Positions 1-7,847 of a DNA stretch of 64,000 bases are shown here, in pieces (position 1 is the stretch's first letter; the number at the start of each line of letters is the position of its first letter). The position numbers and the translations under genes are program-made. The stretch is from Chloroflexota bacterium (lineage in GTDB: Bacteria > Chloroflexota > Dehalococcoidia > Tepidiformales > Tepidiformaceae), in assembly GCA_016234445.1 (NCBI GenBank), contig JACRBT010000004.1:1-64000 (forward strand), given 5' to 3'. The notes below the pieces were generated by a model. The model had not been told where the DNA came from, made no database searches, and worked only from the letters and a program-made list of their open reading frames with translations.

Positions 1-61
1 CCGCCTGTTGATAGCGCCGTTGAACCGCCTGTGCGTACTCCGTTGCTGCCTGCTCTGACAT
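1..61 (-). CDS. N-terminus of an unidentified protein (cut by window edge)
   Basis: An ATG at position 61 reads leftwards for 20 codons to the edge and begins MSEQAATEYAQAVQRRYQQA. A strong Shine-Dalgarno stretch (GAGAGGAGG) lies just upstream on the minus strand, which supports a real start. The EYxxxxxxRYxxA pattern recalls the N-termini of some integrase-type transposases, but 20 residues are too few to assign a family. Confidence 0.5.
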   Translation of the reverse strand, partial: MSEQAATEYAQAVQRRYQQA

Positions 62-181
62 CCTGCCTCCTCTCCCTGGCCGGTAACAGGGTTATGAGGC
101 ACCCACCATCCCTTCGGTAACATCTTCTTTGAGGCAGATCGGCGTCTTTCATGTTTGTCCGGGGTTCCGTAGGCTTGGCGG

Positions 182-646
182 ATGGCAATCGAAGTCGGTA
201 AGCCCGCCCCACCATTCACCCTCCTGAACAAGAAGCGGGAGCAGGTGACCCTCGAAAGCTTCCCGGGGAAGCACCTTGTGCTGGCGTTCTACCCGCTGGC
301 CTTCACCGGTGGCTGAACGGCCGAGATGACCGCCTTCCGGACGCACACGGATGCGTTCGCGAGGGCGAATGCCCAGGTCCTGGGCATCAGCGTTGATTCC
401 TTCGCCGCCGCGGGTGAGTTCGAAGACAAGCTCGGGCTTGAGTTCCCGCTGCTCAGCGACTTCCCGAAGAACCAGGCCGGCCTGGATTACGGCACCTACA
501 ACCCGGACTTCGGCGTAAACAGCCGGACGACGATCATCCTCGACAAGGACCGGATCGTCCGGGACGTGTACGTGGAGCACCGCGACTTCGAGTCCCACCC
601 GGTGCACGCGATCGAGCAGTTGGTGTTGCTGGGCGAGAACCCGTAG
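182..646 (+). CDS. Peroxiredoxin with selenocysteine at the peroxidatic position (in-frame TGA)
   Basis: This is an AhpE/Bcp-like thioredoxin-fold peroxidase of 154 residues that reduces hydroperoxides in the cytoplasm. Read from ATG182 (a TAG stop in frame just upstream fixes the start), the frame is open except for a TGA at 314-316, codon 45. The surrounding PLAFTGG-TGA-TAEM matches the universal peroxiredoxin motif PxxxT/SxxC, with P38, T42 and TGA exactly where the peroxidatic Cys belongs. The rest is intact, including an SRTTIILDKD segment carrying the expected active-site Arg, and there is no other Cys, so it would act as a 1-Sec enzyme. A hairpin 21 nt after the TGA could be a bacterial SECIS. 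An ordinary gene call would start at 326 and lose the catalytic half. The alternative is a nonsense-mutated pseudogene, less likely given where the TGA falls. It is convergent with dinB. Confidence 0.82.
338..359 (+). promoter_or_regulatory. Candidate bacterial SECIS hairpin
   Basis: Positions 338-345 pair with 352-359 in an 8-bp stem (one G-U pair) closed by the 6-nt loop CACGGA. It starts 21 nt after the in-frame TGA, and the loop guanines lie 33-34 nt from it, within the range reported for bacterial SECIS elements recognised by SelB. The loop G is not in the first two loop positions as the consensus prefers, so the assignment is tentative. Confidence 0.5.
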
Positions 647-664
647 CGAGTCCCTTTCCCGTCG

Positions 665-1936
665 TTATGTAGCGCGAACCTGCGGGGTCGTGCGCTCGGG
701 GACATCGTCGTCCGCCGGTTCGGGCGCCGCAAAGGGACGGAAGGCGGGGACGTCGGCGCGGGCCACGTGCTGGCCGAGTTCGGCGGCGCGCTGGACGGAA
801 GCTTCCCCGAAGCGGGCGCGGAGGTCGGCGACGGCCTCGGCCAGGCGGTCGGTGTCACCTGTGTCCCCGAGACGGAGCTGGCGGGCGCGTTCCTGGAGGT
901 TCGCGGCGCCGAGGCCAAGGAGCCGCACGGGCCGGCGGCCGTGTTCCTCCCAGGCACGTTCGAAGAGATTCGCCCCGGCTTCGAAGAGGTCGTCCGCGAG
1001 GTCGACGCTGGTGGGGCCGGTCCAGGAGCGGGTGAGGGTCTCGAACGGGGGAAAACGCAGCTTCAGCGTGACGGTCCGGGCGCTGCGGCCCTGGTGGGCG
1101 AGGTCGGCGGCGACGCGCTCGGCCTGGCCGCGAAGGACGGCGCGGAGGCGGTCGCGGGAGGGCTCGTCGGCGTCGAAGGTCATCTCCCGGCTGACAGACT
1201 TCGCGGCGGCGTGGCCGCTGAGGACGGGCGCATCGAAGACGCCACGGGCGCGGGCAGCGAGTTCGGCGCCGTGGCTGCCGAAGCGGGCGACGAGTGCGGC
1301 GGGGGGCATCCGGGCGATGTCGCCGATGGTCTTGATGCCAAGCGTGGCGAGCGTGGCGGCCGTCTTCGGGCCGACCATTGGCAGTTCGCGGATCGGCCGG
1401 GGAGCGAAAAAGGCGGCCTCTTCCCCGGCGGGCACCACGACGAGGCCATCGGGCTTGCCGGCATCGGAGGCGACCTTTGAGACGAGCTTGTTGATCGACA
1501 CGCCGGCGGAGGCGGTGATGCCGATTTCGTCGCGGACGCGCTGGCGGATGGCGGCGGCGATGGCTGGCGCGTCCCCGAAGAGGCGCTCGCTGCCCGCGAC
1601 GTCGAGGTAGGCTTCGTCGGCGCCGGCGGGTTCGACGACGGGCGTGTAGTCGCGAAGGATGGCATGGAACTTGCGGGAGGCCGGGGCGTACCAGGAGAAA
1701 TCGGTCTCAAGGTAAACGGCGGCAGGACAGAGACGGCGCGCCTGGGAGACCGGCATGGCCGAGCGGACGCCGAACTTGCGAGCTTCGTAGCTGCAGGTAC
1801 TGACAACGCCGCGGTTCCCGAGACCGCCGGCGACGATCACCGGCTGCCCGCGAAGTTCCGGGTGGCGGAGAAGCTCCATCGACACGAAGAATGCGTCGAG
1901 GTCGACGTGGATGACGCTGGGACGAGAGTGCGGCAT
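665..1936 (-). CDS. dinB: DNA polymerase IV (Y-family translesion polymerase)
   Basis: A 423-residue Y-family polymerase that copies past damaged template bases during the damage response. The palm motif HVDLDAFF (metal-binding D12, steric-gate F17) and the catalytic pair in ADEAYLDV (D107, E108) are intact, followed by the thumb helix-hairpin-helix (ELPMVGPKTAATLATLGI) and a little-finger domain. The usual clamp-binding QLxLF appears only as a degenerate QLRLG. The C-terminal tail after about residue 395 is Pro/Asp-rich and probably disordered. It is convergent with the selenoperoxiredoxin gene, with 18 bp between stops. Confidence 0.95.
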   Translation of the reverse strand: MPHSRPSVIHVDLDAFFVSMELLRHPELRGQPVIVAGGLGNRGVVSTCSYEARKFGVRSAMPVSQARRLCPAAVYLETDFSWYAPASRKFHAILRDYTPVVEPAGADEAYLDVAGSERLFGDAPAIAAAIRQRVRDEIGITASAGVSINKLVSKVASDAGKPDGLVVVPAGEEAAFFAPRPIRELPMVGPKTAATLATLGIKTIGDIARMPPAALVARFGSHGAELAARARGVFDAPVLSGHAAAKSVSREMTFDADEPSRDRLRAVLRGQAERVAADLAHQGRSARTVTLKLRFPPFETLTRSWTGPTSVDLADDLFEAGANLFERAWEEHGRRPVRLLGLGAANLQERARQLRLGDTGDTDRLAEAVADLRARFGEASVQRAAELGQHVARADVPAFRPFAAPEPADDDVPERTTPQVRAT

Positions 1937-2026
1937 GGCGAATGTTTGTTCGCATTGTAGCAGCGGCGGGCAATGGCTGATTGACCTGGCCCCGCGTGGT
2001 GGTCAGCATGGGCCGGGGAGAATGCC

Positions 2027-3328
2027 TTGCGGATATCTCCTGGGCGTGGAACCTCCCGGCGCCGGTTCCTGGCGCGGGTGGTGGGGCTGGCCGCCGCCGC
2101 GGCCGGGGCAGCGGCGTGGCCGGCGCGGCTGGCGGTCCCGGCGGTGCAGGCCCCAAGGGGCAGGATGGTGGTGGGTGGCGTCGCGCGCGATAGCCGGCCG
2201 GTAGGTGAAGACGGGAACGTGTTCGACGTGGCGACGCGCCGGTCGCTACAGGTGATCCCGCGGGAGACATGGGGCGCCGACGAGTCGTTCCGCTTCCACG
2301 ACGACGGCACCGAGCGCTGGCGGGAGATGTTCGTGCCGCCAAAGCTGCTGGTGATCCACCACACGGCGACGCCGAATTCGTACGAGACGCCGGAAGAGGC
2401 GATGGCCGAGATCCGGAACATCTACGACTTCCACGCCAACGGGCACGATTGGGGAGACATCGGCTACCACGCGATCGTCGACCGCTTTGGGAACATCTAC
2501 GAAGGGCGTCACGGGCGCGGCGGCGACCCGGGCGAGCCCGCGGAACGGGAGATCCTGAGCCAGGCGGTGACGGGCGGCCACACGACGGAGTACGAGTACG
2601 GGACGATCGGGGTTGCGCTGCTGGGTGACGCGACCGCTGACGACTGGGGGATGTGGGAGCCGGCGGGGCCGATGTGGGAGGCGCTGGTCCACTACTGCAC
2701 CTTCGAAGCCGGGCGCGCAGGTATCCGGCCGCTGGGAGCTGATGGCGAGGCTGCGGTCACGGACTTCCTGCGGAGCGATGACGCCTGGCACGATGGGGCG
2801 GCGAACGTCTGCGGGCATCGGGAGCTACAGGAGACATTCTGCCCGGGCGACGTGGTTATCGAGATGCTGCCTGCGCTACGGGCAGCGATTCACGACGGGC
2901 TGGCCGGACTGAGCCGCAGCGGCGCCAGCTTCTCAATCGTGGCGCCGGAGGGCCGCGAAGTCGCGCCGGGGACGCCGGTGGACCTCCAGGTTGCGGTGGA
3001 CGAACCGGAGCCGCCGTGGGCAGTCGCGGGCATCGAGTACGCGGTCGAAGGATGGTTCAAGCCGGTGGAGAGCGAGGACATCGCCTATCTTTCGGGGTAC
3101 ACGGACGAGTCCCAGCCGCGGCTAACCTGGCTCCCGGTGGGTCCTGACGGTTCGATCGCGTTCACTCCGGAGCGGCCGGGCCACTACACGGTGCATGCGC
3201 GGCCTGTCTTGCGGCGGGAGCGGCAGACGGCACCGTCCGCGTGGTGGGCCCAGCGAACGTACCTCGTCCGGGACCCGTCGGAGCCGGAGCGGGAGCGGCC
3301 GTCAGTGCCCGAGGACGTCGGCCACTGA
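2027..3328 (+). CDS. Tat-exported N-acetylmuramoyl-L-alanine amidase (PGRP/Amidase_2)
   Basis: A 433-residue secreted zinc amidase predicted to cut the MurNAc-L-Ala bond of peptidoglycan. I chose the TTG at 2027 because GGGGAG sits 6 nt upstream and no better start exists. A twin-arginine signal (SRRRFLA, residues 10-16, then an Ala-rich hydrophobic stretch) means export in folded form. The catalytic core spans about residues 80-290, with zinc ligands in VIHHTAT (H111/H112) and CGHRELQETFC (H264, C272). The remaining 140 residues look like a beta-sandwich wall-binding or Ig-like domain. The last 27 bp overlap the convergent deacetylase gene, another wall-modifying enzyme. Confidence 0.88.
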   Translation: MRISPGRGTSRRRFLARVVGLAAAAAGAAAWPARLAVPAVQAPRGRMVVGGVARDSRPVGEDGNVFDVATRRSLQVIPRETWGADESFRFHDDGTERWREMFVPPKLLVIHHTATPNSYETPEEAMAEIRNIYDFHANGHDWGDIGYHAIVDRFGNIYEGRHGRGGDPGEPAEREILSQAVTGGHTTEYEYGTIGVALLGDATADDWGMWEPAGPMWEALVHYCTFEAGRAGIRPLGADGEAAVTDFLRSDDAWHDGAANVCGHRELQETFCPGDVVIEMLPALRAAIHDGLAGLSRSGASFSIVAPEGREVAPGTPVDLQVAVDEPEPPWAVAGIEYAVEGWFKPVESEDIAYLSGYTDESQPRLTWLPVGPDGSIAFTPERPGHYTVHARPVLRRERQTAPSAWWAQRTYLVRDPSEPERERPSVPEDVGH

Positions 3329-4303
3329 GCCGATGGCATACCCCTGGGCGCGGAAGCCGTCGATCATTGCCTGGAGCGCTGGGCCGTCCTGGGACTGGAT
3401 GCCAACGTGGTAGAGGAAGATGGCGCCCGGTTCGGCGCGGGAAAGGCATCGGCTGATGATGTCCGCCGCGCTGAGTCCCATCCATCCCCAGGAGTCGACC
3501 GTCCACATGACGTTGTAGTAGTAGCCGCGGGCGGCGAGGTCGGCGTTGACCGCGGCGTTCTGGGAGCCGAATGGGGGCCGGAAGTAAGGCTTCATCCCAA
3601 GCCCGGTGAGGGCGGTGACGGCCGCGTCGGCGCGGTCGAGCTGGTCCCAGCGGGCGGCGGTAGTGAGGGTGGTGAAGTCGGGATGGTTGTAGGAGTGGTT
3701 GATGAGGTGGTGGCCTTCGTTGACGATGCGGCGAAGCATGGAAGGGTTCTGGTCGGCCCAGGCGCCGGTCATGCCGAAGCTGGCAGTGATGCCGTTCGCC
3801 TTGAGGACGTCGAGGATGAGGCTGGTGTAGCCGACATCGCTCCCGGCGTCGAAGGAGAAGGCGACCATGGGGATGGACGGGCCGCGGGAGATGACGGCGG
3901 CAGAGGCGGGGGCCGGCGGCGGGGCGGGCGCCGGCCCGACGGGGAAGATCAGCAGTTCCTGGCCGGGACGAATGGCGTTCTTGTTCGCGAGGCCGTTCCG
4001 GGTGGCGAGGACCGCGCTGGTGGTGCCGTAGCGGCGGGCGATGGCGTAGAGGTTGTCGCCGGGCCGGACCATGTAGCGGACGTCGGTGGCGAAGCCGTCC
4101 CTGGCGGTGAGGGGAAGGACCTGGCGGTGCGGGAGGGGGAGTGCCGGCGACCAGGCGGGTGCCTGGAGTACCGGCGCCGCTCCCACGCGGTCGCGGTACG
4201 GATGGCGGGGGCCGGGGGTGGCGCTGGAGGCTGCGGGGATGGCGACGGCCGCGAGCACGGCGAGGGCGGTGAGTGCCAGCCACAGGCGTCGTGTTGGGGC
4301 CAT
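3302..4303 (-). CDS. LysM-containing polysaccharide deacetylase
   Basis: A 333-residue secreted NodB-type deacetylase that removes acetyl groups from peptidoglycan or another GlcNAc polymer. It has a signal peptide (residues 1-28), one LysM glycan-binding domain (about 77-121, YMVRPGDNLYAIA), a Pro/Ala linker, and a NodB domain from about 145. Catalytic motifs are visible: SFDAGSD (D152, with Ala in place of the second Asp of the usual FDDG), HSYNH (metal ligands H203 and H207), RPPFGS, and the C-terminal LYHVG histidine. It overlaps the convergent amidase gene by 27 bp. The altered FDDG motif may change the metal or base geometry, so activity is inferred. Confidence 0.9.
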   Translation of the reverse strand: MAPTRRLWLALTALAVLAAVAIPAASSATPGPRHPYRDRVGAAPVLQAPAWSPALPLPHRQVLPLTARDGFATDVRYMVRPGDNLYAIARRYGTTSAVLATRNGLANKNAIRPGQELLIFPVGPAPAPPPAPASAAVISRGPSIPMVAFSFDAGSDVGYTSLILDVLKANGITASFGMTGAWADQNPSMLRRIVNEGHHLINHSYNHPDFTTLTTAARWDQLDRADAAVTALTGLGMKPYFRPPFGSQNAAVNADLAARGYYYNVMWTVDSWGWMGLSAADIISRCLSRAEPGAIFLYHVGIQSQDGPALQAMIDGFRAQGYAIGSVADVLGH

Positions 4304-4310
4304 TCGAGTG

Positions 4311-5483
4311 TTACCCCCGGGGCAGGCCGAGGCCGCGGGTGGCGATGATGTTGCGGTTCACCTCGCTGGTGCCGCCAGCGATCGTGTAGCTCGGCGCGGC
4401 GAGTGCCCAGCGTTCGATCCGTCCCTTGAGGGGGGCGTAGGGCGAGGGCGGCTCGACCTGGCCAGCCATGCCGAGGACGCGCATGCCGGTGACCCCCATC
4501 TGGCGCTGGAGCTCGGTCCCGAAGACCTTGGAGATCGACGCCTCGTAGTTGGGGACGCGGCCCTGGCTCTGCATCTCGGCGACGCGGTAACAGAGCCAGC
4601 GGCCGATTTCGAACTCCATGTGGCGTTCGGCCAATTCGTGGCGAATCTCGTCCCGGGCGCGGAGGGCCGGCGTTTCGCGGACGTACTGGATGAGCTCGGC
4701 GAGGGTGCTACGGCTCATGACGATCCGGTTGATGGACGAGCGTTCCTGGTCGAGGGTGGTGGTGGAGATATACCAGCCGCGGTTTTCGTCGCCGATGAGG
4801 CAGCTGGCGGGCACGCGGACGTCCTCCAGGAAGACCTCGCTAAAGTGGTCGGTGCCCATCATGTTGTAGAGAGGCCGGACGTTGACGCCGGGCGTCTTCA
4901 TGTCGAGGAGGAAGTAGCTGATGCCCTTGTGCTTGGGGGCGTCGGGGTCGGTGCGCGCGAGGAGGATGCCCCAGTCGGCGTGCTGGGCGCCGGAGTTCCA
5001 GATCTTCTGGCCGTTGATGATGTAGTCGTCGCCGTCGCGGGTGGCGCGGGTGGTGAGGGAGGCGAGGTCGGAGCCGGCGCCGGGTTCGCTGAAGAGCTGG
5101 CACCAGCCTTCGCGGGCGGAGCGGAGGCCGGGAAGCCAACGGCCCTGCTGCTCCTTCGTGCCGTACATCATGAGGGCGGGGCCGGCCAGCCAGACGCCCT
5201 GGTCATAGGCGCCGGGCGCGCCGCGGCTGCTCATCTCCTCCATGTAGACGGTCTGGGTCATGTAGCTGGCGCCCTGGCCGCCGAACTCCCTTGGCCAGCC
5301 CATGGTGAGCCAGCCCTTGCCGGCGAGCTTCTGGCGGAACTGGCGGGTGAATTCGCTGCCGCCGAGGGGCAGGTGGTCGCGGTCGTTGCGCATGTCCCAG
5401 TCGTCCGCGGGGAGCTCGGCATCGAGGAAGGCGCGGAGCTCGGCGCGGAAGGCGGCGTGTTCGGGGGAGTCGAGGAAGAGCAT
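4311..5483 (-). CDS. Acyl-CoA dehydrogenase (FadE-type)
   Basis: A 390-residue FAD flavoprotein that oxidises acyl-CoA to enoyl-CoA and passes electrons to ETF. The order is an N-terminal helical domain (1-120), a beta domain with SEPGAGSDLASL (FAD/substrate contacts) and WNSGAQHADW, and a C-terminal helical domain ending in IAGGTSEVNRNIIATRGLG. The Glu of the classical YEGT motif is not at that place (TIAGGTSE), as in many FadE homologues acting on bulky or branched acyl-CoAs. It lies 7 bp downstream of the deacetylase gene and near other catabolic genes, but the substrate cannot be told. Confidence 0.93.
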   Translation of the reverse strand: MLFLDSPEHAAFRAELRAFLDAELPADDWDMRNDRDHLPLGGSEFTRQFRQKLAGKGWLTMGWPREFGGQGASYMTQTVYMEEMSSRGAPGAYDQGVWLAGPALMMYGTKEQQGRWLPGLRSAREGWCQLFSEPGAGSDLASLTTRATRDGDDYIINGQKIWNSGAQHADWGILLARTDPDAPKHKGISYFLLDMKTPGVNVRPLYNMMGTDHFSEVFLEDVRVPASCLIGDENRGWYISTTTLDQERSSINRIVMSRSTLAELIQYVRETPALRARDEIRHELAERHMEFEIGRWLCYRVAEMQSQGRVPNYEASISKVFGTELQRQMGVTGMRVLGMAGQVEPPSPYAPLKGRIERWALAAPSYTIAGGTSEVNRNIIATRGLGLPRG

Positions 5484-5545
5484 CGGCGGGGTCCTGCGTC
5501 AGGTACCCCGAGTATAGCCCGAAGCCATCGCCGGGGCGCCGCCGG

Positions 5546-6199
5546 TCACTGGCCGGGGTTCGCCCTGCCGATCTGCTCCATGATGTTGACCGCCGCGCCA
5601 GCGCCCTGGGGGACCGGGATCTCGACGATGCGCTCGGGGACTTCGTCGTATTCGAGCTGAAGGGCGCGGCACATGGTGGCGTGGAGGCGGTAGACGCAGA
5701 CGGCGAAGGTCAGTTCGAGGATGGCCTCGTCAGGGAGGTGGGCCTTGAGGCGCTCGAAGGTGGCGTCCTGGACGCGTCCGTCGGCGAGGATGAGGTCGTC
5801 GGTGTAGGCGAGGACGGAGCGCTCGGCGGGGTCGAAGACGTCGCTGCTGGCCCAGGCGGGAATGCCGGCGAGCTTGTCCTCGGGGATGCCAGCGGCGCGG
5901 GCAGCCTTACAGTGCTGCGAGAAGACGAACTGGCTGCCGGCGGCGAACCCGGTCCGGGCAAGGCCGAGTTCGCGCAGGTAAGGCGAGAGGACGCGGCGCT
6001 TGCTGTTGAAGAGGGCGAACTGGGCCGTCGCGGAGTTGAAGATGTCGGGGACAAGGGCGAAGACGGTCCACCAGTTGCCGGGGGTGCCGGTGGCGGTGCC
6101 GGGTTGGAAGGCGGGGTCGCGGTCGTCGAAGAGGCGGTTGTACATCTCGAGTACTTCGGGGGCGGCTTCGGAGCGGGGGACCTGGCGGAGTCGAGGCAT
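5546..6199 (-). CDS. Carboxymuconolactone decarboxylase/AhpD-like protein
   Basis: A 217-residue all-alpha protein of the CMD/AhpD superfamily (LREL at about 95, QFVFSQHCKAARAAG at about 110-125). AhpD-type members use a CxxC pair with a nearby His as a thiol redox centre. Here only one Cys (SQHC) remains, so a peroxidase-reductant role is unlikely and a lactone decarboxylase-like or unknown function is more probable. It is upstream of the acyl-CoA dehydrogenase on the same strand and may be co-transcribed with it. Confidence 0.75.
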   Translation of the reverse strand: MPRLRQVPRSEAAPEVLEMYNRLFDDRDPAFQPGTATGTPGNWWTVFALVPDIFNSATAQFALFNSKRRVLSPYLRELGLARTGFAAGSQFVFSQHCKAARAAGIPEDKLAGIPAWASSDVFDPAERSVLAYTDDLILADGRVQDATFERLKAHLPDEAILELTFAVCVYRLHATMCRALQLEYDEVPERIVEIPVPQGAGAAVNIMEQIGRANPGQ

Positions 6200-6311
6200 G
6201 GCGTTCTCCAGTGGGTGAGGTGGGCATGGCCCGGGCGACGATGATAGGAATGCGCGGGGTTGCGGGATAGGTGTACGCTATCGGGCAATTCAACAAGCCG
6301 GGAGGCGCGGC

Positions 6312-6911
6312 ATGGCGAAGCAAAGCCTGACAAAGAAGCAGAACACAGAGTTCGAACTGCGGGGGATTAACCACCTCGCGCTCGTCTGCAAGGACATGTC
6401 CCGGACGGTCGACTTCTACACGAACGTGCTGGGGATGCCGCTGGTCAAGACGATCGAGCTGCCGAACAACATGGGCCAGCACTTCTTCTTCGACATCGGG
6501 AACGGGGATTCGCTGGCGTTCTTCTGGTTCCCGAACGCGCCGGAGGCGGCGCCGGGCGTGTCTTCGCCGAAGGGCGTGCCGGGGAAGTACGACCTCGCGA
6601 CGGCGCACGGTTCGATGAACCACGTGGCCTTCGACGTGCCGGAAGAGAAGTTCGAGGAGTACACCGCGAAGCTGGCGGCGAAGGGGCTGAACCCGACGCC
6701 GATCATGAACCACGACAACAGCAAGTACCAGGTGGCGCGGGAGATGCACCCCGGGGTGTTCGTGCGGTCGGTGTACTTCATGGACCCGGACGGGATCCTG
6801 CTGGAGTTCGCGACCTGGACGACGGCGGGGTTCACGGAAGAAGACGTGCGGCACGCCCCGGCGCGGGCGGAAGATGTTGCGCGCTACAAGGGTGACGCGG
6901 TCGCGGTGTGA
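6312..6911 (+). CDS. VOC-superfamily dioxygenase/glyoxalase-like protein
   Basis: A 199-residue cytoplasmic metalloenzyme of the vicinal oxygen chelate fold with two paired beta-alpha-beta-beta-beta units. Likely metal ligands are H21 (GINHLAL), H104 (MNHVAFDVP) and E165 (GILLEFA), the H-H-E set of glyoxalase I/extradiol dioxygenases. The substrate is unknown; the neighbouring acetoacetate decarboxylase-like, AhpD-like and acyl-CoA dehydrogenase genes suggest ring or ketone catabolism. Start ATG6312 follows GGGAGG. A 12-bp hairpin repeat begins right after the stop. Confidence 0.85.
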   Translation: MAKQSLTKKQNTEFELRGINHLALVCKDMSRTVDFYTNVLGMPLVKTIELPNNMGQHFFFDIGNGDSLAFFWFPNAPEAAPGVSSPKGVPGKYDLATAHGSMNHVAFDVPEEKFEEYTAKLAAKGLNPTPIMNHDNSKYQVAREMHPGVFVRSVYFMDPDGILLEFATWTTAGFTEEDVRHAPARAEDVARYKGDAVAV

Positions 6912-6953
6912 CCTCTCACCCCCGGCCCCTCTCCACCTTCGGTGGAGAGGGGT
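6912..6953 (+). repeat. Dispersed hairpin repeat, copy 1 (possible terminator)
   Basis: The CTCACCCC-type lead is followed by a perfect 12-bp stem (6926-6937 with 6941-6952) and a TTC loop, directly after the VOC stop codon. Related elements lie at 13089, 15600 and 55297. There is no U-tract, so Rho-independent termination is only possible, not shown. Confidence 0.75.
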
Positions 6954-6977
6954 GACAAACGGGAGGCGAACCGGCGG

Positions 6978-7784
6978 CTACCGGGCGGCGGCGGTCTGGG
7001 CGGCTCCGAGCCAGACGGTGAGGTTGTCCATCTTGGCGAAGGCGTGGGGCATGAAGCTCGCGGCCGGGACCGTGGCGACGACTTCGGCCGAGGTGTGGGT
7101 TTCGGTCTCGCTGTAGGTGGCGGCGCCCAGGGAGATCACGGGCAGGTCGATGATGGGGTCGTGGGTGGACTCGCGGAAGGTGAGCGTGCCGGTACCGCGG
7201 GTGGCGGCGTGGGCGCGGCCACGGTGCGTGACCCGGACGAGCTGGGGGTCGAAGGCGAGGCCGCGGCCGTCGGCTGAGGGCAGGTACTTGAAGTAGTAGT
7301 GGCTGGTGGTGCTTTCGCGGTCGATAGGGGTCATCGGGTCGTCGAAGGTGCCCGAGAGTTCGATGTAGGTGATGCCGTGGCGGGTGACGGTGCCGCGGAC
7401 GTGCTTGCCGCGCTCGACGAGTTCGATGGCGGCGAGCTTCTTGGGCTCGGCATAGAGTTCACGGCCGAAGATGACGGCGGTGTCGGTGTTCATGGGCATG
7501 GCCAGGCAATAGAGGCCCTCTTCGCCTTCGAAGCTGCAGGCGATGTTGACGGAGCAGCCGTTGAAGGGCCCGACGCAATCGGAGCGGCGGATCTCGCTGA
7601 CCGAGACGGAGACGCGCGGCTCGGCCGCGAGCTTGAGGGGCGCGGGGATGAGTTCGGCCAGGACGGCGGGGTCGGATTCGAAGGTGATGGCGAGGGAGCG
7701 GATGTCGAGGAAGGCGGGGGTGGCCATCGCTTCCTGGAGGCGGAGGATTTCGGAAGGGGACTTCACGTAGCGGGTGAGCGGCAT
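6978..7784 (-). CDS. Acetoacetate decarboxylase family protein
   Basis: A 268-residue ADC-like enzyme. The Schiff-base motif AEPKKLA places Lys115 and Lys116 where the clostridial enzyme has its catalytic pair, and Arg29 (DIRS) also matches an active-site position, so decarboxylase or related aldolase/dehydratase chemistry on a beta-keto acid is likely. The family includes enzymes that do not use acetoacetate, so the substrate is open. It is convergent with the VOC gene, with a hairpin repeat between them. Confidence 0.85.
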   Translation of the reverse strand: MPLTRYVKSPSEILRLQEAMATPAFLDIRSLAITFESDPAVLAELIPAPLKLAAEPRVSVSVSEIRRSDCVGPFNGCSVNIACSFEGEEGLYCLAMPMNTDTAVIFGRELYAEPKKLAAIELVERGKHVRGTVTRHGITYIELSGTFDDPMTPIDRESTTSHYYFKYLPSADGRGLAFDPQLVRVTHRGRAHAATRGTGTLTFRESTHDPIIDLPVISLGAATYSETETHTSAEVVATVPAASFMPHAFAKMDNLTVWLGAAQTAAAR

Positions 7785-7847
7785 GGCCGGGACTCCTCGT
7801 TGGGATGCCCGGATTGTACGCCCGGTGCCGAAGCTCGTGGTCGGTGC

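Noticed and set aside
1-61. Naming the left-edge fragment a transposase
   Set aside because: Only 20 residues are visible; the resemblance is too short to carry a name.
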